Source: CAMLJR01 sp964631955 (lineage in GTDB: Bacteria > Pseudomonadota > Gammaproteobacteria > Pseudomonadales > CAMLJR01). Taken from it: 64,000 nt of DNA. Below the pieces are notes generated by a model. That model had not been told where the DNA came from. It did not search any database and saw only the letters and a program-made list of their open reading frames with translations. Location: assembly GCA_964631955.1 (NCBI GenBank), contig CAZWBA010000010.1, positions 62,001-126,000 of the forward strand, in the 5' to 3' direction. Shown piece after piece: positions 25,805 to 33,946 of this stretch. Each line of letters begins with the position of its first letter. Position 1 is the stretch's first letter. A program made the translations under genes and the position numbers.

Positions 25805-26889
25805 TGAGTTTCTCCGGCACCGATCGTCAACAGATCAAACAGCGCATGATTGATATAAAAATTGCTACGGCCGATTTTTGCTTTATGCACAAAACCATGC
25901 TGCGTCAGCGAATCCAGATATTTCGTCGCAGTCAAGCGTGTCACACCAAGATCGTTCATTACGAATTCGATTTTTGTGTACGGATGCTTAAATAGATTTT
26001 CCAGCAACTCTTTGCGATAAATCTTTTTGGGCAATTGCGTACGAATATCATCGTGGTATTGCTGCATAAGAACTTTGATCTGATTGATCAATGCAATGGT
26101 GTGCCGCGCTGTTTCCGTAACTCCCTTGAGCATATACAACAGCCACGCCTCCCATTCGCCATGGGTGCGAACATGCTGCAACTCGCTATAATAATTCGCT
26201 TTGTTCTGAATGATGTAACGGCTGAGATAGAGCACGGGCAAGTCGAGCAAATCTTTCGCAACGAGATACAGCAAATTGATGATGCGGCCGGTGCGACCAT
26301 TGCCATCGTAAAAGGGGTGAATGCTTTCAAACTGATGATGAATCAACGCCATCTTGATAAGCGGGTCGATTTCGCACAACGAGTCATCGTTGATGTACTG
26401 CATCAGGTTATCCATTAGTGCAGTAACTTCATCAGGACGCTGCGGCGGCGTGAATACCACTTCGCCCGTCTTCTGATTTTTCAGCACAGTGCCGGGCAGC
26501 TTGCGCAAACCTGCTTTGTTTTTCTCCATCGTTTCCTGAATAGCCAGCACATCATCGAGCCTGATCAGCCCACTTTGACGAACGCGGTTAAAACCCAGTT
26601 TGAGCGCCTGGGCGTAGTTCTGGACTTCTTTTGCGGCAGGCGCGGGGCCATTCGCGTACAACTCCGCACGAAATAATTCGTCCTGACTGGTAATGATGTT
26701 CTCGACCGCCGAACTGTCCTTGGCCTCCTGCAATGACAGCGTATTAATGAGGATCGCTTCATTGGGAATGGAAGCAGAAATTCCCTTTAACTCAGCCAGA
26801 TAACGGTGGGCTTCGGCGGCCTGCTTGAGCACCGCACGGGTTTCTATCGATTCAGAAGGGAAAGGCAGCAACGCCAATGGCAAATCCAT
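25801..26889 (-). CDS. Fic-domain protein with C-terminal winged helix
   Basis: A Fic enzyme, probably transferring AMP to a protein hydroxyl. The 362-residue protein has an N-terminal Fic_N region with an intact inhibitory motif SSAVEN (S59…E63-N64, class II arrangement), the full active-site motif HPFYDGNGRTGR (191-202), and a C-terminal winged-helix segment (LLENLFKHPYTKIEFVMNDLGVTRLTATKYLDSL). All catalytic residues are present, so activity is expected but self-restrained. It is the first gene of fic-hsdM-hsdS. Two palindromes lie upstream of it; the winged helix could bind them (inference). A substrate is not predictable. Confidence 0.92.
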   Translation of the reverse strand: MDLPLALLPFPSESIETRAVLKQAAEAHRYLAELKGISASIPNEAILINTLSLQEAKDSSAVENIITSQDELFRAELYANGPAPAAKEVQNYAQALKLGFNRVRQSGLIRLDDVLAIQETMEKNKAGLRKLPGTVLKNQKTGEVVFTPPQRPDEVTALMDNLMQYINDDSLCEIDPLIKMALIHHQFESIHPFYDGNGRTGRIINLLYLVAKDLLDLPVLYLSRYIIQNKANYYSELQHVRTHGEWEAWLLYMLKGVTETARHTIALINQIKVLMQQYHDDIRTQLPKKIYRKELLENLFKHPYTKIEFVMNDLGVTRLTATKYLDSLTQHGFVHKAKIGRSNFYINHALFDLLTIGAGETQ

Positions 26890-27185
26890 GTGAAATCGTC
26901 CTTATGTATAAATTTGGCCAAAATTTTAGCGTGCCACGACGGATATGTATATTTTTTTGAGTTTTTTATACACATCTCAAAAACATGCATAAATTCGATT
27001 GTTATTTGACCAGCAAAACAATCATGTCGATGCCGTCGACATATCTACGAGACATGTCGAAAAAATCCACTTTTCTAGACATGAGGCAATCAATATGTAT
27101 AGATTTTGGCAGTTTTTATACATATCGGAACACTGCCGTTGGTAAGGGCGCAGCAAGCAGCGCCCCTACAGCCCAAACGCGAATC
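26890..27185 (-). promoter_or_regulatory. Regulatory region of fic-hsdM-hsdS with repeated palindromes
   Basis: This 296-base AT-rich gap between hsdR and fic contains two copies of a 33-base palindrome. At 27093-27125 ATATGTATA is mirrored by TATACATAT; at 26943-26975 ATATGTATA is mirrored by TATACACAT (one mismatch). Both arm pairs start 24 bases apart, and the copies are 150 bases apart. A lone half-site TATGTATA lies at 26904-26911, next to the fic start. Between them are ATGTCGA/TCGACAT inverted repeats (27024-27042 and 27036-27060). The layout looks like operator DNA for a dimeric regulator. A single REP-A arm ends the region at the hsdR side. Confidence 0.65.
27146..27169. repeat. Single REP-A arm downstream of hsdR
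   Basis: One 24-base inverted-orientation arm lies 16 bases beyond the hsdR stop codon, without a partner within 200 bases. Confidence 0.9.
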
Positions 27186-30100
27186 TCAAACCACATCCCA
27201 TAAATGTTCTGACAACTCGGCCATAACCTGATCGAGATGGCCACCGAGGCGGCGGTCGATGCCGCGAGCGCCACCATCGGTGGGGAAATTGCGATTGAGA
27301 TAGTCAGCGTCGAGCACGGTTTCGAATACGAGTTGCTGGCCGAGCCGGTCGAGCCATTTGCGTTGAGGCGCTGTCCACGCGTGCAGCATCTGGATTTTCT
27401 GCAATGCTGCTTTGACGCGCTGCTCGAACGGCAAGAGCGGTTCGCCCAGCGCGGCGCGGCGGATGTGCGCGACGATACCGGCTGCAATTTCCTGGTTGGT
27501 CTGATTGCGCCACGCGCTTTGCAGATTGGCTTCGCTGTAACCATTTTCATCGAGCAGCAATTTAATTTCGCGCAATTGTGTGCGTGTTAGATCTTTCGGG
27601 CGATTAACGACAACACCCAACGCGACAGATTCATTCACATTGTCGCGAATGAATGCATTGAAGCTATCGAGATAATCCGCCGGACGTTTGTGCTCGCCGT
27701 AACTTTGCGTGCGACCGATCAGCTCATCGTCATGCTCAGCAATCACGGGGCGATATTCAGAGCCAATTAATTCATCGACTTGTTTGATCTGTTGCACGAG
27801 ATAACCGTGTTGGCGCACAAAATCCGCCGCCCGCCGCGGGCCGAGCTGATGCAGATGTTGATGTAGACGTGAAGGCGCCACGCCCCAAAGTTGTTCGAGT
27901 TCATCAAGCCGATTTTTCACTGCGGGGTTGCGTTCGGCTTTTTTCTGCGCCTTGCGCAGCACGCGCATGACCTTCTGATTAAGTGCATCGAGCACATCAT
28001 GCGCATGTGTCGTATCGGCTTGCGCGCCCGGTGCGCTGAAACTACGGGGATCAAGTAACTCTTTCGCGAGTTGCTCGAGCGTGATGTCGGGGTTTTTCAC
28101 GAGCGGCTGCATGGTGCTGACGTTTTGCAGCGCAGCATAAATATCGACGGGGTCGTAAATGCGAAATACGGTTTTGCCGATGTCATCGCAGCGACGTGTG
28201 GCGCGACCGATCATCTGTTCGTACAAAATACGGGAGCGCACGCGGCGCAGAAATACGATATTGCAAATCGGTTTTACATCGATTCCGGTAGTGAGTAAAT
28301 CCACCGTGATCGCAATGGTCGGAAAGCGCTCGTTTTTATAGGCGCGAATCAACTGATTGACCTTATCGCTCTGCCCGGTGATTTTTCTCACCGCAGCTTC
28401 GTTGTATTCACCGTTGTAGATTTCTTTAAACGCATCGTCGAGTAAACGCTTGACCATATCGGCATGCAAATCGGTGGCGCAGAAGATAAGCGTTTTCTCC
28501 TCGCCAAGCGGATCGAGCTCTTTCGCCAGCTCCTCGCAAATAACCTTATTGAAACCTTCAGTAATGACACGACGATTGAACGTATCGATTTCGAAATTCA
28601 ATTCGTCATCGAGCTCTGCCAATTCGATTTCGCCCGTACGTACATCGATGGCGCTAACCTTTTCTCCCTTATCGAAATGAATACCCTTTTGAGACAGTAG
28701 CGTTTCATAGCGAATCGGCGGTTCATGATCGATAAGCCAATCGTCGGCAACGGCTTCGCGATACGAATAAGTGAACACGGGTTTGCCGAAAATTTCAGTC
28801 GTATGTTTCGCGGGCGTCGCAGTGAGGCCGATGCGTACCGCATCAAAATAATCGAGCACACGGCGGTATTGCGAAAGATATTGCGCGGGATCGCGTAGCG
28901 TGAGTTCGCCCTCGGTCATGTCCTGATCGAGCGTGTAACCCCGATGCGCTTCATCGACGATAATGCAATCGTAGGTATCGACACTCAGCGGCGTGTCGCT
29001 TTGAAAAATACGCTTCACCATCGCTTGAACGGTGGCAACCTGAATACGTGTTTCTGCCAGAGCCGCCATATCACCCAATTCGGCGATGTTATAAATTTTT
29101 GAAAGCGTTTGTTGTTGCTCCAACGCTTCGTCGCTAAAAACTTCAAGTGCCTGCGTACCCAGCGCGGTGCGATCGACTAAAAATAAAATCCGTTTGAAGC
29201 GTTCAGCTTTGAGCAACCGATACATCAAACCGAGAATGGTGCGTGTTTTTCCTGTACCCGTCGCCATCGCGAGTAAACAATTGCGCTGATTCGCTTGCAG
29301 CACGCTTTCCACGGCAACAATTGCGCGCTGCTGATAATCGCGCAATCTCAAATAAGCAAAAGATTCGGCCTGTAATCTTTTCTCTGCCGCACTCTTGTTG
29401 CGCCTGAGCAAATCAAGCAAACCCGAGGGGCTATGAAAATCCTGTAACGGACGCGCGATATTCGAATCTTCGCGCACATCTCGAAACCATGTACCCGAGG
29501 TTTCCGCCAATTGTTTGATGTACGGTCGGCCATTGCACGCATACACGAATGGAATTTGAAAATGCTCGGCTTCCTGTGTCGGCCATGCCATGGTGCGGCC
29601 TTCGACAGCCCATGCCGCCAACATATTCGCACTGGGATTGAATGTACGCGCATAACGCTCGGCCTGCGGAATACGGCCGGCGATATTCACCCGCTTGCGC
29701 TTCGCTTCGACCACTGCAATGGGCGTTAAACCTGCAAATAAAATGTAATCGGCCCACCCTCCATTGTTGGTTGCAGCGCCGGTCGGCCATTCGGCAATCG
29801 CAATATTTCTCCCGCGTTCGGGGCGCGTGCCATTCTCGAAAGTGAGCGACAGACTATCGGCCTCCCAGCCGGCTTCGATGAGCTGTTGATCAATCAGAAT
29901 GCGCGTTAAATCTTCGTCCAAATCAAATTGAGCTGTCGCCTTACTCATCTGCTCGGAAACAGTTTTCGCGGCCTGCTCCGATTGTTGTTTGAGTTGTTCG
30001 TGCAACTCATGCAAACGCGCGTCGAATTCACGCTGCTGTTGCGCGATTTTTTGTTCATTCTCAAGCGCAAGTTGCTCATAGAGACGCGCATCGGCGTCCA

Positions 30101-30671
30101 TCTGTTCTGCAAGCTGTGCATATTCGATTTTTTCGCGCCCCATCAACTCCGCGAGTTGCTGATGATCGTTCGACTGCTGATGCGCTTCTTTCAATTGCCC
30201 ATTCAGTTGTTCGATACGCACCTGTAATTCGCGCAGCTCATGCGAAGGATCTGCTGGCGCAACAAATGGACCCGCTTTAAAGGAAGCGCCCTGCTTACCG
30301 AATGACTGGTGATACCAGATCGCTAATGAACGCGCGACGCGCAAGCCGTCAATGGCTTCGCGATGCTGTGTTTGAAATTCGTGTGTCGCCTTATTGCCCT
30401 CGACACGCAATGTATGAAACAAACTGCGAATCGATGGATCGAGCCGCACATCGCGGTTGAGCTTGAAAAGTAGATCGGCCTGCGTAGTATTGCCGTCGAA
30501 AACGATGCCGCTACGCGCGGCGATATCCTGCGCCATCGCTTCGCCAAACTGGCGCAACTTAATCAACGTAATATTCGGATCGCTCGCAAACGCTCGCTCA
30601 GCCGTAGTAGCTAGTTGCTGCAGGATCGGCGGGTGCTCGGCAAGGAATGCAAAATTGCTGATGATTGTCAT
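27186..30671 (-). CDS. hsdR: Type I restriction enzyme translocase/nuclease subunit HsdR
   Basis: HsdR translocates and cuts DNA when bound to HsdMS on unmodified targets. The 1161-residue protein has an N-terminal DUF4145-like domain (residues ~1-125), a Gln/Glu-rich coiled coil (~145-250), a PD-(D/E)xK-type nuclease with GWADYILF…VVEAKRK (~310-325), and an SF2 motor with MATGTGKTRT (~470), DEAH (~572) and QMIGRATRR (motif VI). A C-terminal HsdM/S-binding region follows. This resembles the EcoEI-type HsdR. It is in the same direction as fic-hsdM-hsdS but separated from it by the palindrome region, so it is probably a separate transcript. No disruption is seen. Confidence 0.95.
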   Translation of the reverse strand: MTIISNFAFLAEHPPILQQLATTAERAFASDPNITLIKLRQFGEAMAQDIAARSGIVFDGNTTQADLLFKLNRDVRLDPSIRSLFHTLRVEGNKATHEFQTQHREAIDGLRVARSLAIWYHQSFGKQGASFKAGPFVAPADPSHELRELQVRIEQLNGQLKEAHQQSNDHQQLAELMGREKIEYAQLAEQMDADARLYEQLALENEQKIAQQQREFDARLHELHEQLKQQSEQAAKTVSEQMSKATAQFDLDEDLTRILIDQQLIEAGWEADSLSLTFENGTRPERGRNIAIAEWPTGAATNNGGWADYILFAGLTPIAVVEAKRKRVNIAGRIPQAERYARTFNPSANMLAAWAVEGRTMAWPTQEAEHFQIPFVYACNGRPYIKQLAETSGTWFRDVREDSNIARPLQDFHSPSGLLDLLRRNKSAAEKRLQAESFAYLRLRDYQQRAIVAVESVLQANQRNCLLAMATGTGKTRTILGLMYRLLKAERFKRILFLVDRTALGTQALEVFSDEALEQQQTLSKIYNIAELGDMAALAETRIQVATVQAMVKRIFQSDTPLSVDTYDCIIVDEAHRGYTLDQDMTEGELTLRDPAQYLSQYRRVLDYFDAVRIGLTATPAKHTTEIFGKPVFTYSYREAVADDWLIDHEPPIRYETLLSQKGIHFDKGEKVSAIDVRTGEIELAELDDELNFEIDTFNRRVITEGFNKVICEELAKELDPLGEEKTLIFCATDLHADMVKRLLDDAFKEIYNGEYNEAAVRKITGQSDKVNQLIRAYKNERFPTIAITVDLLTTGIDVKPICNIVFLRRVRSRILYEQMIGRATRRCDDIGKTVFRIYDPVDIYAALQNVSTMQPLVKNPDITLEQLAKELLDPRSFSAPGAQADTTHAHDVLDALNQKVMRVLRKAQKKAERNPAVKNRLDELEQLWGVAPSRLHQHLHQLGPRRAADFVRQHGYLVQQIKQVDELIGSEYRPVIAEHDDELIGRTQSYGEHKRPADYLDSFNAFIRDNVNESVALGVVVNRPKDLTRTQLREIKLLLDENGYSEANLQSAWRNQTNQEIAAGIVAHIRRAALGEPLLPFEQRVKAALQKIQMLHAWTAPQRKWLDRLGQQLVFETVLDADYLNRNFPTDGGARGIDRRLGGHLDQVMAELSEHLWDVV

Positions 30672-30738
30672 CGGTCCGTCTTGTTGTTGAATATGAAAAT
30701 ACAGAGCGGATCAATATTAGCAGGTGACTGTGGCAACC

Positions 30739-30845
30739 GTAGGGGCGCCGCTTGCTGCGCCCTTGTTGGGACCGGCGCCAATTATCGTTAAGGCGTTCAT
30801 TAAGGGCGCGGCAGCAGCAAAGGGCGCAGCAAGCGGCGCCCCTAC
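30739..30845. repeat. REP-A copies at the flhB end of the island
   Basis: Arms at 30739-30762 (forward) and 30822-30845 (inverted), with a partial copy (AAGGGCGCGGCAGCAGC) at about 30802-30817 between them. The distal arm overlaps the flhB 3' end and contributes its TAG stop. These copies mark the flhB-side border of the restriction island. Confidence 0.88.
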
Positions 30846-31996
30846 GGAACGCGCTTGCCCTTCTGATCGAAAACCATATCGTCCGGCACCGGCAATTGCT
30901 CCGGCAATATCGGTTTGCGGCCGTGTTCCGGGCGCCATGCCTTGATCTGGAAGACATACGCGAGCACTTGCGCAACCGCCATGTAGAGCGAGGCGGGGAT
31001 TTCGCGGTCGATCTCGGTGGTGTAGTAAATCGCGCGCGCGAGGGTCGGCGAAGGCACCAGCGGCACCTTGTGGGCGTTGGCGATTTCGCGGATTTTCATC
31101 GCGATCTGCTCGGTGCCCTTGGCGACGACGACAGGTGCACCGCGGCGGGTGCTGTCGTACTTGAGCGCGACCGAGAAGTGCTCGGGGTTGGTGATGATGA
31201 CATCGGCTTTCGGCACGGCTTCCATCATGCGGCGCCGCGCAATCTCGCGCTGCAATTGACGAATACGCCCTTTCACTTCCGGGCGGCCTTCCGAATCCTT
31301 CATCTCCTCCTTCACTTCCTGTTTGGTCATTTTCAATTTTTTATTGTGATCGAATAGCTGATACGGCACATCGATCAGCGCAACCGCAATCATGCCGCAG
31401 CTGACGCCGAGCGTGGCCCACGCCGCCATGCCGAGCGCATCGCCCAGCGCGGACTGCAGCGATTCGACACTGAGACCGAGCAGCCGGTTTTTCATCGAGG
31501 CGATGATGGTTATCGCAATGCCGGACAGGACGACGAATTTGATCAGCGATTTCACCAGCTCGACCAGCGCCGTCACCGAAAACATGCGCTTGATACCCTG
31601 GAGCGGGTTGATGCGACTTCCCTTCGGCATGATGGCCTTGGTGGAAAACAGCCAGCCGCCCATGAAAATCGGCCCGGCAAGCGCGGCGATGGCGATGAGC
31701 ACGAGGAACGGTAGCAGTGCGCCGGCGACGGCCAGTGTGGAATGCAGCAGATGCGCCGCCGCGATATTGATATCGAAGGCGACTTCGCGCGGCATGGCGA
31801 GGTTGAAACGCATGAGATCACGCAGGGCCGTGGCGAGGCCGGGACCGTAAACCAGTAGTCCACCGCTGCCCGCCATCAGCACAAGCATGGTGTTGAGTTC
31901 ACGCGAGCGCGCAATCTGCCCTTCTTCACGCGCCTTTTCCTGGCGCTTGGCGGTTGCCTCTTCACTGCGTTCCTGACCGCTTTCCGACTCTGCCAC
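30842..31996 (-). CDS. flhB: Flagellar export switch protein FlhB
   Basis: FlhB is the export-gate subunit that switches substrate class from rod/hook to filament proteins after self-cleavage. The 384-residue protein has the N-terminal SGQERSEEATAKRQEKAREEGQI signature, four membrane segments, and the cytoplasmic domain. The cleavage motif reads NPEH (270-273) where the textbook form is NPTH; the Asn needed for cleavage and the His are kept. The stop codon TAG lies within a REP-A arm, so the last residues (KGKRVP) may have been set by that insertion. It is the last gene of the fliL…flhB unit. Confidence 0.95.
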   Translation of the reverse strand: MAESESGQERSEEATAKRQEKAREEGQIARSRELNTMLVLMAGSGGLLVYGPGLATALRDLMRFNLAMPREVAFDINIAAAHLLHSTLAVAGALLPFLVLIAIAALAGPIFMGGWLFSTKAIMPKGSRINPLQGIKRMFSVTALVELVKSLIKFVVLSGIAITIIASMKNRLLGLSVESLQSALGDALGMAAWATLGVSCGMIAVALIDVPYQLFDHNKKLKMTKQEVKEEMKDSEGRPEVKGRIRQLQREIARRRMMEAVPKADVIITNPEHFSVALKYDSTRRGAPVVVAKGTEQIAMKIREIANAHKVPLVPSPTLARAIYYTTEIDREIPASLYMAVAQVLAYVFQIKAWRPEHGRKPILPEQLPVPDDMVFDQKGKRVP

Positions 31997-32100
31997 TACG
32001 TCTCAGCTCTTAAAAAAAGAGGCGTCAACATCTCGACGCCCCGATGAGGATATGCAGTGTCAGAGCAAGCGGTGTGCCGCCCCGCCGCCCGGGAAAAGGC

Positions 32101-32625
32101 TCAGGCGTGACTCAACTGGAACGGCACTATCACGGTTGTATCCTCGCCGCCCGGCTGCACGGCAAACGCATGCATCAGGTTGCGGATCCTGACTTCGTGC
32201 GCGCGCTTTACATCGATCATCAACAAGGCGCGGCCGGCTTCGATATCGTCATGAAAACGCGTGATCTTGTGATTTTCCGTCGACAGCCCCACCAGGCCTC
32301 CCACCCACGCGCCGAATAATGTCGGCAGTATCAGCGCGATGGAAAACACGATCAGCGAGTGGGTGGGCGCAAGCTCCAGCAGCGTCGCGGAAAAAATCGC
32401 CGCGCCCATGCCGGCGCAGAATCCCAGCAGCGCGCCGCGCTCGCCCGTCCGGATCAGATCGCGCTGATGCAACGGCGTCGCGGCATGCAGATGGTGTTTG
32501 TACAGACCCGCCTCGTCCTTGCTCAGCACATGAAAATTCCAGTCGCTGATACCTTCGTTGTGCAGGGCTCTGGCAACCTCGTCGGTGGTATCCAGACTGT
32601 TCGCCAGGTAATAAAGACGCTTCAT
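32101..32625 (-). CDS. Small membrane protein (DUF1269-like) inside the flagellar cluster
   Basis: A 174-residue protein with an N-terminal ferredoxin-like segment (MKRLYYLANSLDTTDEVARALHNEGI), two adjacent hydrophobic segments around residues 65-115 with glycine-rich packing (LLGFCAGMGAA, LFGAWVGGLVGL), and a C-terminal αβ part. The pattern resembles the DUF1269 proteins of pseudomonads; the family name is from memory. AAGGAGA seven bases before the ATG is a strong Shine-Dalgarno, unlike the flagellar neighbours. It lies between fliR and flhB, where no gene is usually found, 210 bases after fliR. It is not a known flagellar part; it may be an independent insertion. Confidence 0.7.
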   Translation of the reverse strand: MKRLYYLANSLDTTDEVARALHNEGISDWNFHVLSKDEAGLYKHHLHAATPLHQRDLIRTGERGALLGFCAGMGAAIFSATLLELAPTHSLIVFSIALILPTLFGAWVGGLVGLSTENHKITRFHDDIEAGRALLMIDVKRAHEVRIRNLMHAFAVQPGGEDTTVIVPFQLSHA

Positions 32626-32835
32626 GGGAAATCTCCTTGTTTACCGTGAATCGGTCAGCGCGAATGGCCTTTCATCGGGGCCACACACGCTGCGGCGCAT
32701 GCTCGTGAGACATGTCTCGTGAAGACACTCAAGTTATACACCCGGGCGCTGCAACAGCCGCCGTCGCGGCTAGATTGAATATCCATAAACGAAATGTATG
32801 GATAGAGAGCAGCGGAATTTACACGTTGAAGGGAA
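32626..32835. other. fliR–membrane-protein gap with two palindromes
   Basis: This 210-base stretch has no gene I can support. It contains a perfect 12-base palindrome GAGACATGTCTC (32707-32718) and an inverted repeat ATCCATA/TATGGAT (about 32779-32801). It probably holds the promoter of the membrane-protein gene, but no clear −35/−10 pair stands out. Confidence 0.4.
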
Positions 32836-33606
32836 TCAGACAATCCACAGCCGCATCGCCTCCAGCACTTCGCGACTGTAGCGTTCGAAATTGGGCAATG
32901 CGCTGGCCATGCTCGCCCACAGAATCATCATGCCGAGCACCAGCATGAGCGGAAATCCGATCGCAAAAATATTCAGCTGCGGCGCCGCGCGGGTGATGAC
33001 GCCGAGACTGCAATTGACGATGAGCAGCGCGGTCACGGCAGGCAATGCCATCAATAGGGCGGCGGCGAACATCCAGCTCGCCCAGCCAGCCAGTGTCTGC
33101 AGACGCGCGCCGCCGATATCGGCACCGACCGGCAGGGTGCGAAAACTTTCGACCAGCACATCGAGCATGACCAGATGGCCGTTGATCGCCAGAAACAGCA
33201 GCGTCACCATCAATAAATAAAACTGCGAAACCGAGGCGACCGCGACACCGTTGATGGGATCGTTCATCGAGGCGAAGCCAAGCCCCATCTGCATGGCGAC
33301 GATCTGTCCGAACGTGACGAAGGCCTGCATCAGCATCTGCAGAAAATACGCGAGGCCGATGCCGATCAATAATTGCTGCGCCACCATGACCGCGCTGAGC
33401 GGCGAGAGAAAATCCGGCGTGGGCAAATCGCGCAGCGTCGGCGCGATCATCATCGTCAGCAGCAGCGAAAACAGCAAACGCACGCGCGCGGGCACCAGCG
33501 CGGCACCGATGATCGGCGCCACCATGCAGAAACCGCTGATGCGCATGAGCGGCCAGAGAAACTGATTGAGCCAGTGCTGCAGCGAGGCAATATCGAACTC
33601 GATCAC
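32836..33606 (-). CDS. fliR: Flagellar export protein FliR
   Basis: FliR is part of the FliPQR export channel. The 256-residue protein has about six hydrophobic segments and the conserved stretches PARVRLLFSLLLTMMIAP near residue 40 and MQMGLGFASMNDP near 105. Length is normal. It follows fliQ by 43 bases. Downstream the usual neighbour flhB is displaced by one extra gene. Confidence 0.95.
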   Translation of the reverse strand: MIEFDIASLQHWLNQFLWPLMRISGFCMVAPIIGAALVPARVRLLFSLLLTMMIAPTLRDLPTPDFLSPLSAVMVAQQLLIGIGLAYFLQMLMQAFVTFGQIVAMQMGLGFASMNDPINGVAVASVSQFYLLMVTLLFLAINGHLVMLDVLVESFRTLPVGADIGGARLQTLAGWASWMFAAALLMALPAVTALLIVNCSLGVITRAAPQLNIFAIGFPLMLVLGMMILWASMASALPNFERYSREVLEAMRLWIV

Positions 33607-33649
33607 AGACTTTCACTCGCGACAATTTTTTTGCTGATGATCATCGCTC

Positions 33650-33919
33650 TCAACCAATATAGCGGGTGATATTCATCAGCAGATTATTGGTGAAGTCGGT
33701 CAATTTGGTGAGCAGCCAGGGACCGGCAATCATGATCGAGGCGATGGTGACGATGAGGCGAGGCAGAAAACTCAGCGTCTGCTCGTTGATCTGCGTCGCC
33801 GCCTGAAACGTGCTGACGATCAGTCCCACCACCAGCCCCGGCACCACCAGCACGCTCACCATCAAAATGACGAGCATCAGCGCCTGCGCGAATAAATCGA
33901 TAATGACATCGGGAGACAT
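33650..33919 (-). CDS. fliQ: Flagellar export protein FliQ
   Basis: FliQ is the small two-span subunit of the FliPQR channel. The 89-residue protein starts MSPDVIIDLFAQAL and contains the conserved GLIVSTFQAATQINEQTLSFLPR between its two hydrophobic segments. It is 27 bases after fliP and 43 before fliR. Confidence 0.97.
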   Translation of the reverse strand: MSPDVIIDLFAQALMLVILMVSVLVVPGLVVGLIVSTFQAATQINEQTLSFLPRLIVTIASIMIAGPWLLTKLTDFTNNLLMNITRYIG

Positions 33920-33946
33920 GGGCGCGGGCCTCGCGTTTCTATGGGT

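Noticed and set aside
18230..30845. Regularly recurring 24-base repeats as a possible CRISPR array
   Set aside because: The arms alternate in orientation, spacing is irregular (19 bases to several kb), spacers repeat, and no cas gene is present. They fit REP/BIME elements.
21912..30845. An integrase-borne genomic island or prophage
   Set aside because: No integrase, tRNA target, attachment-site repeats or phage genes were seen; the only mobile gene is the RAYT.
30724..30975. Short open frames rich in GAASSAP/VGAPLAAP between hsdR and flhB
   Set aside because: They are translations of REP-A arms in stop-free frames, without start signals or neighbours of a coding type.
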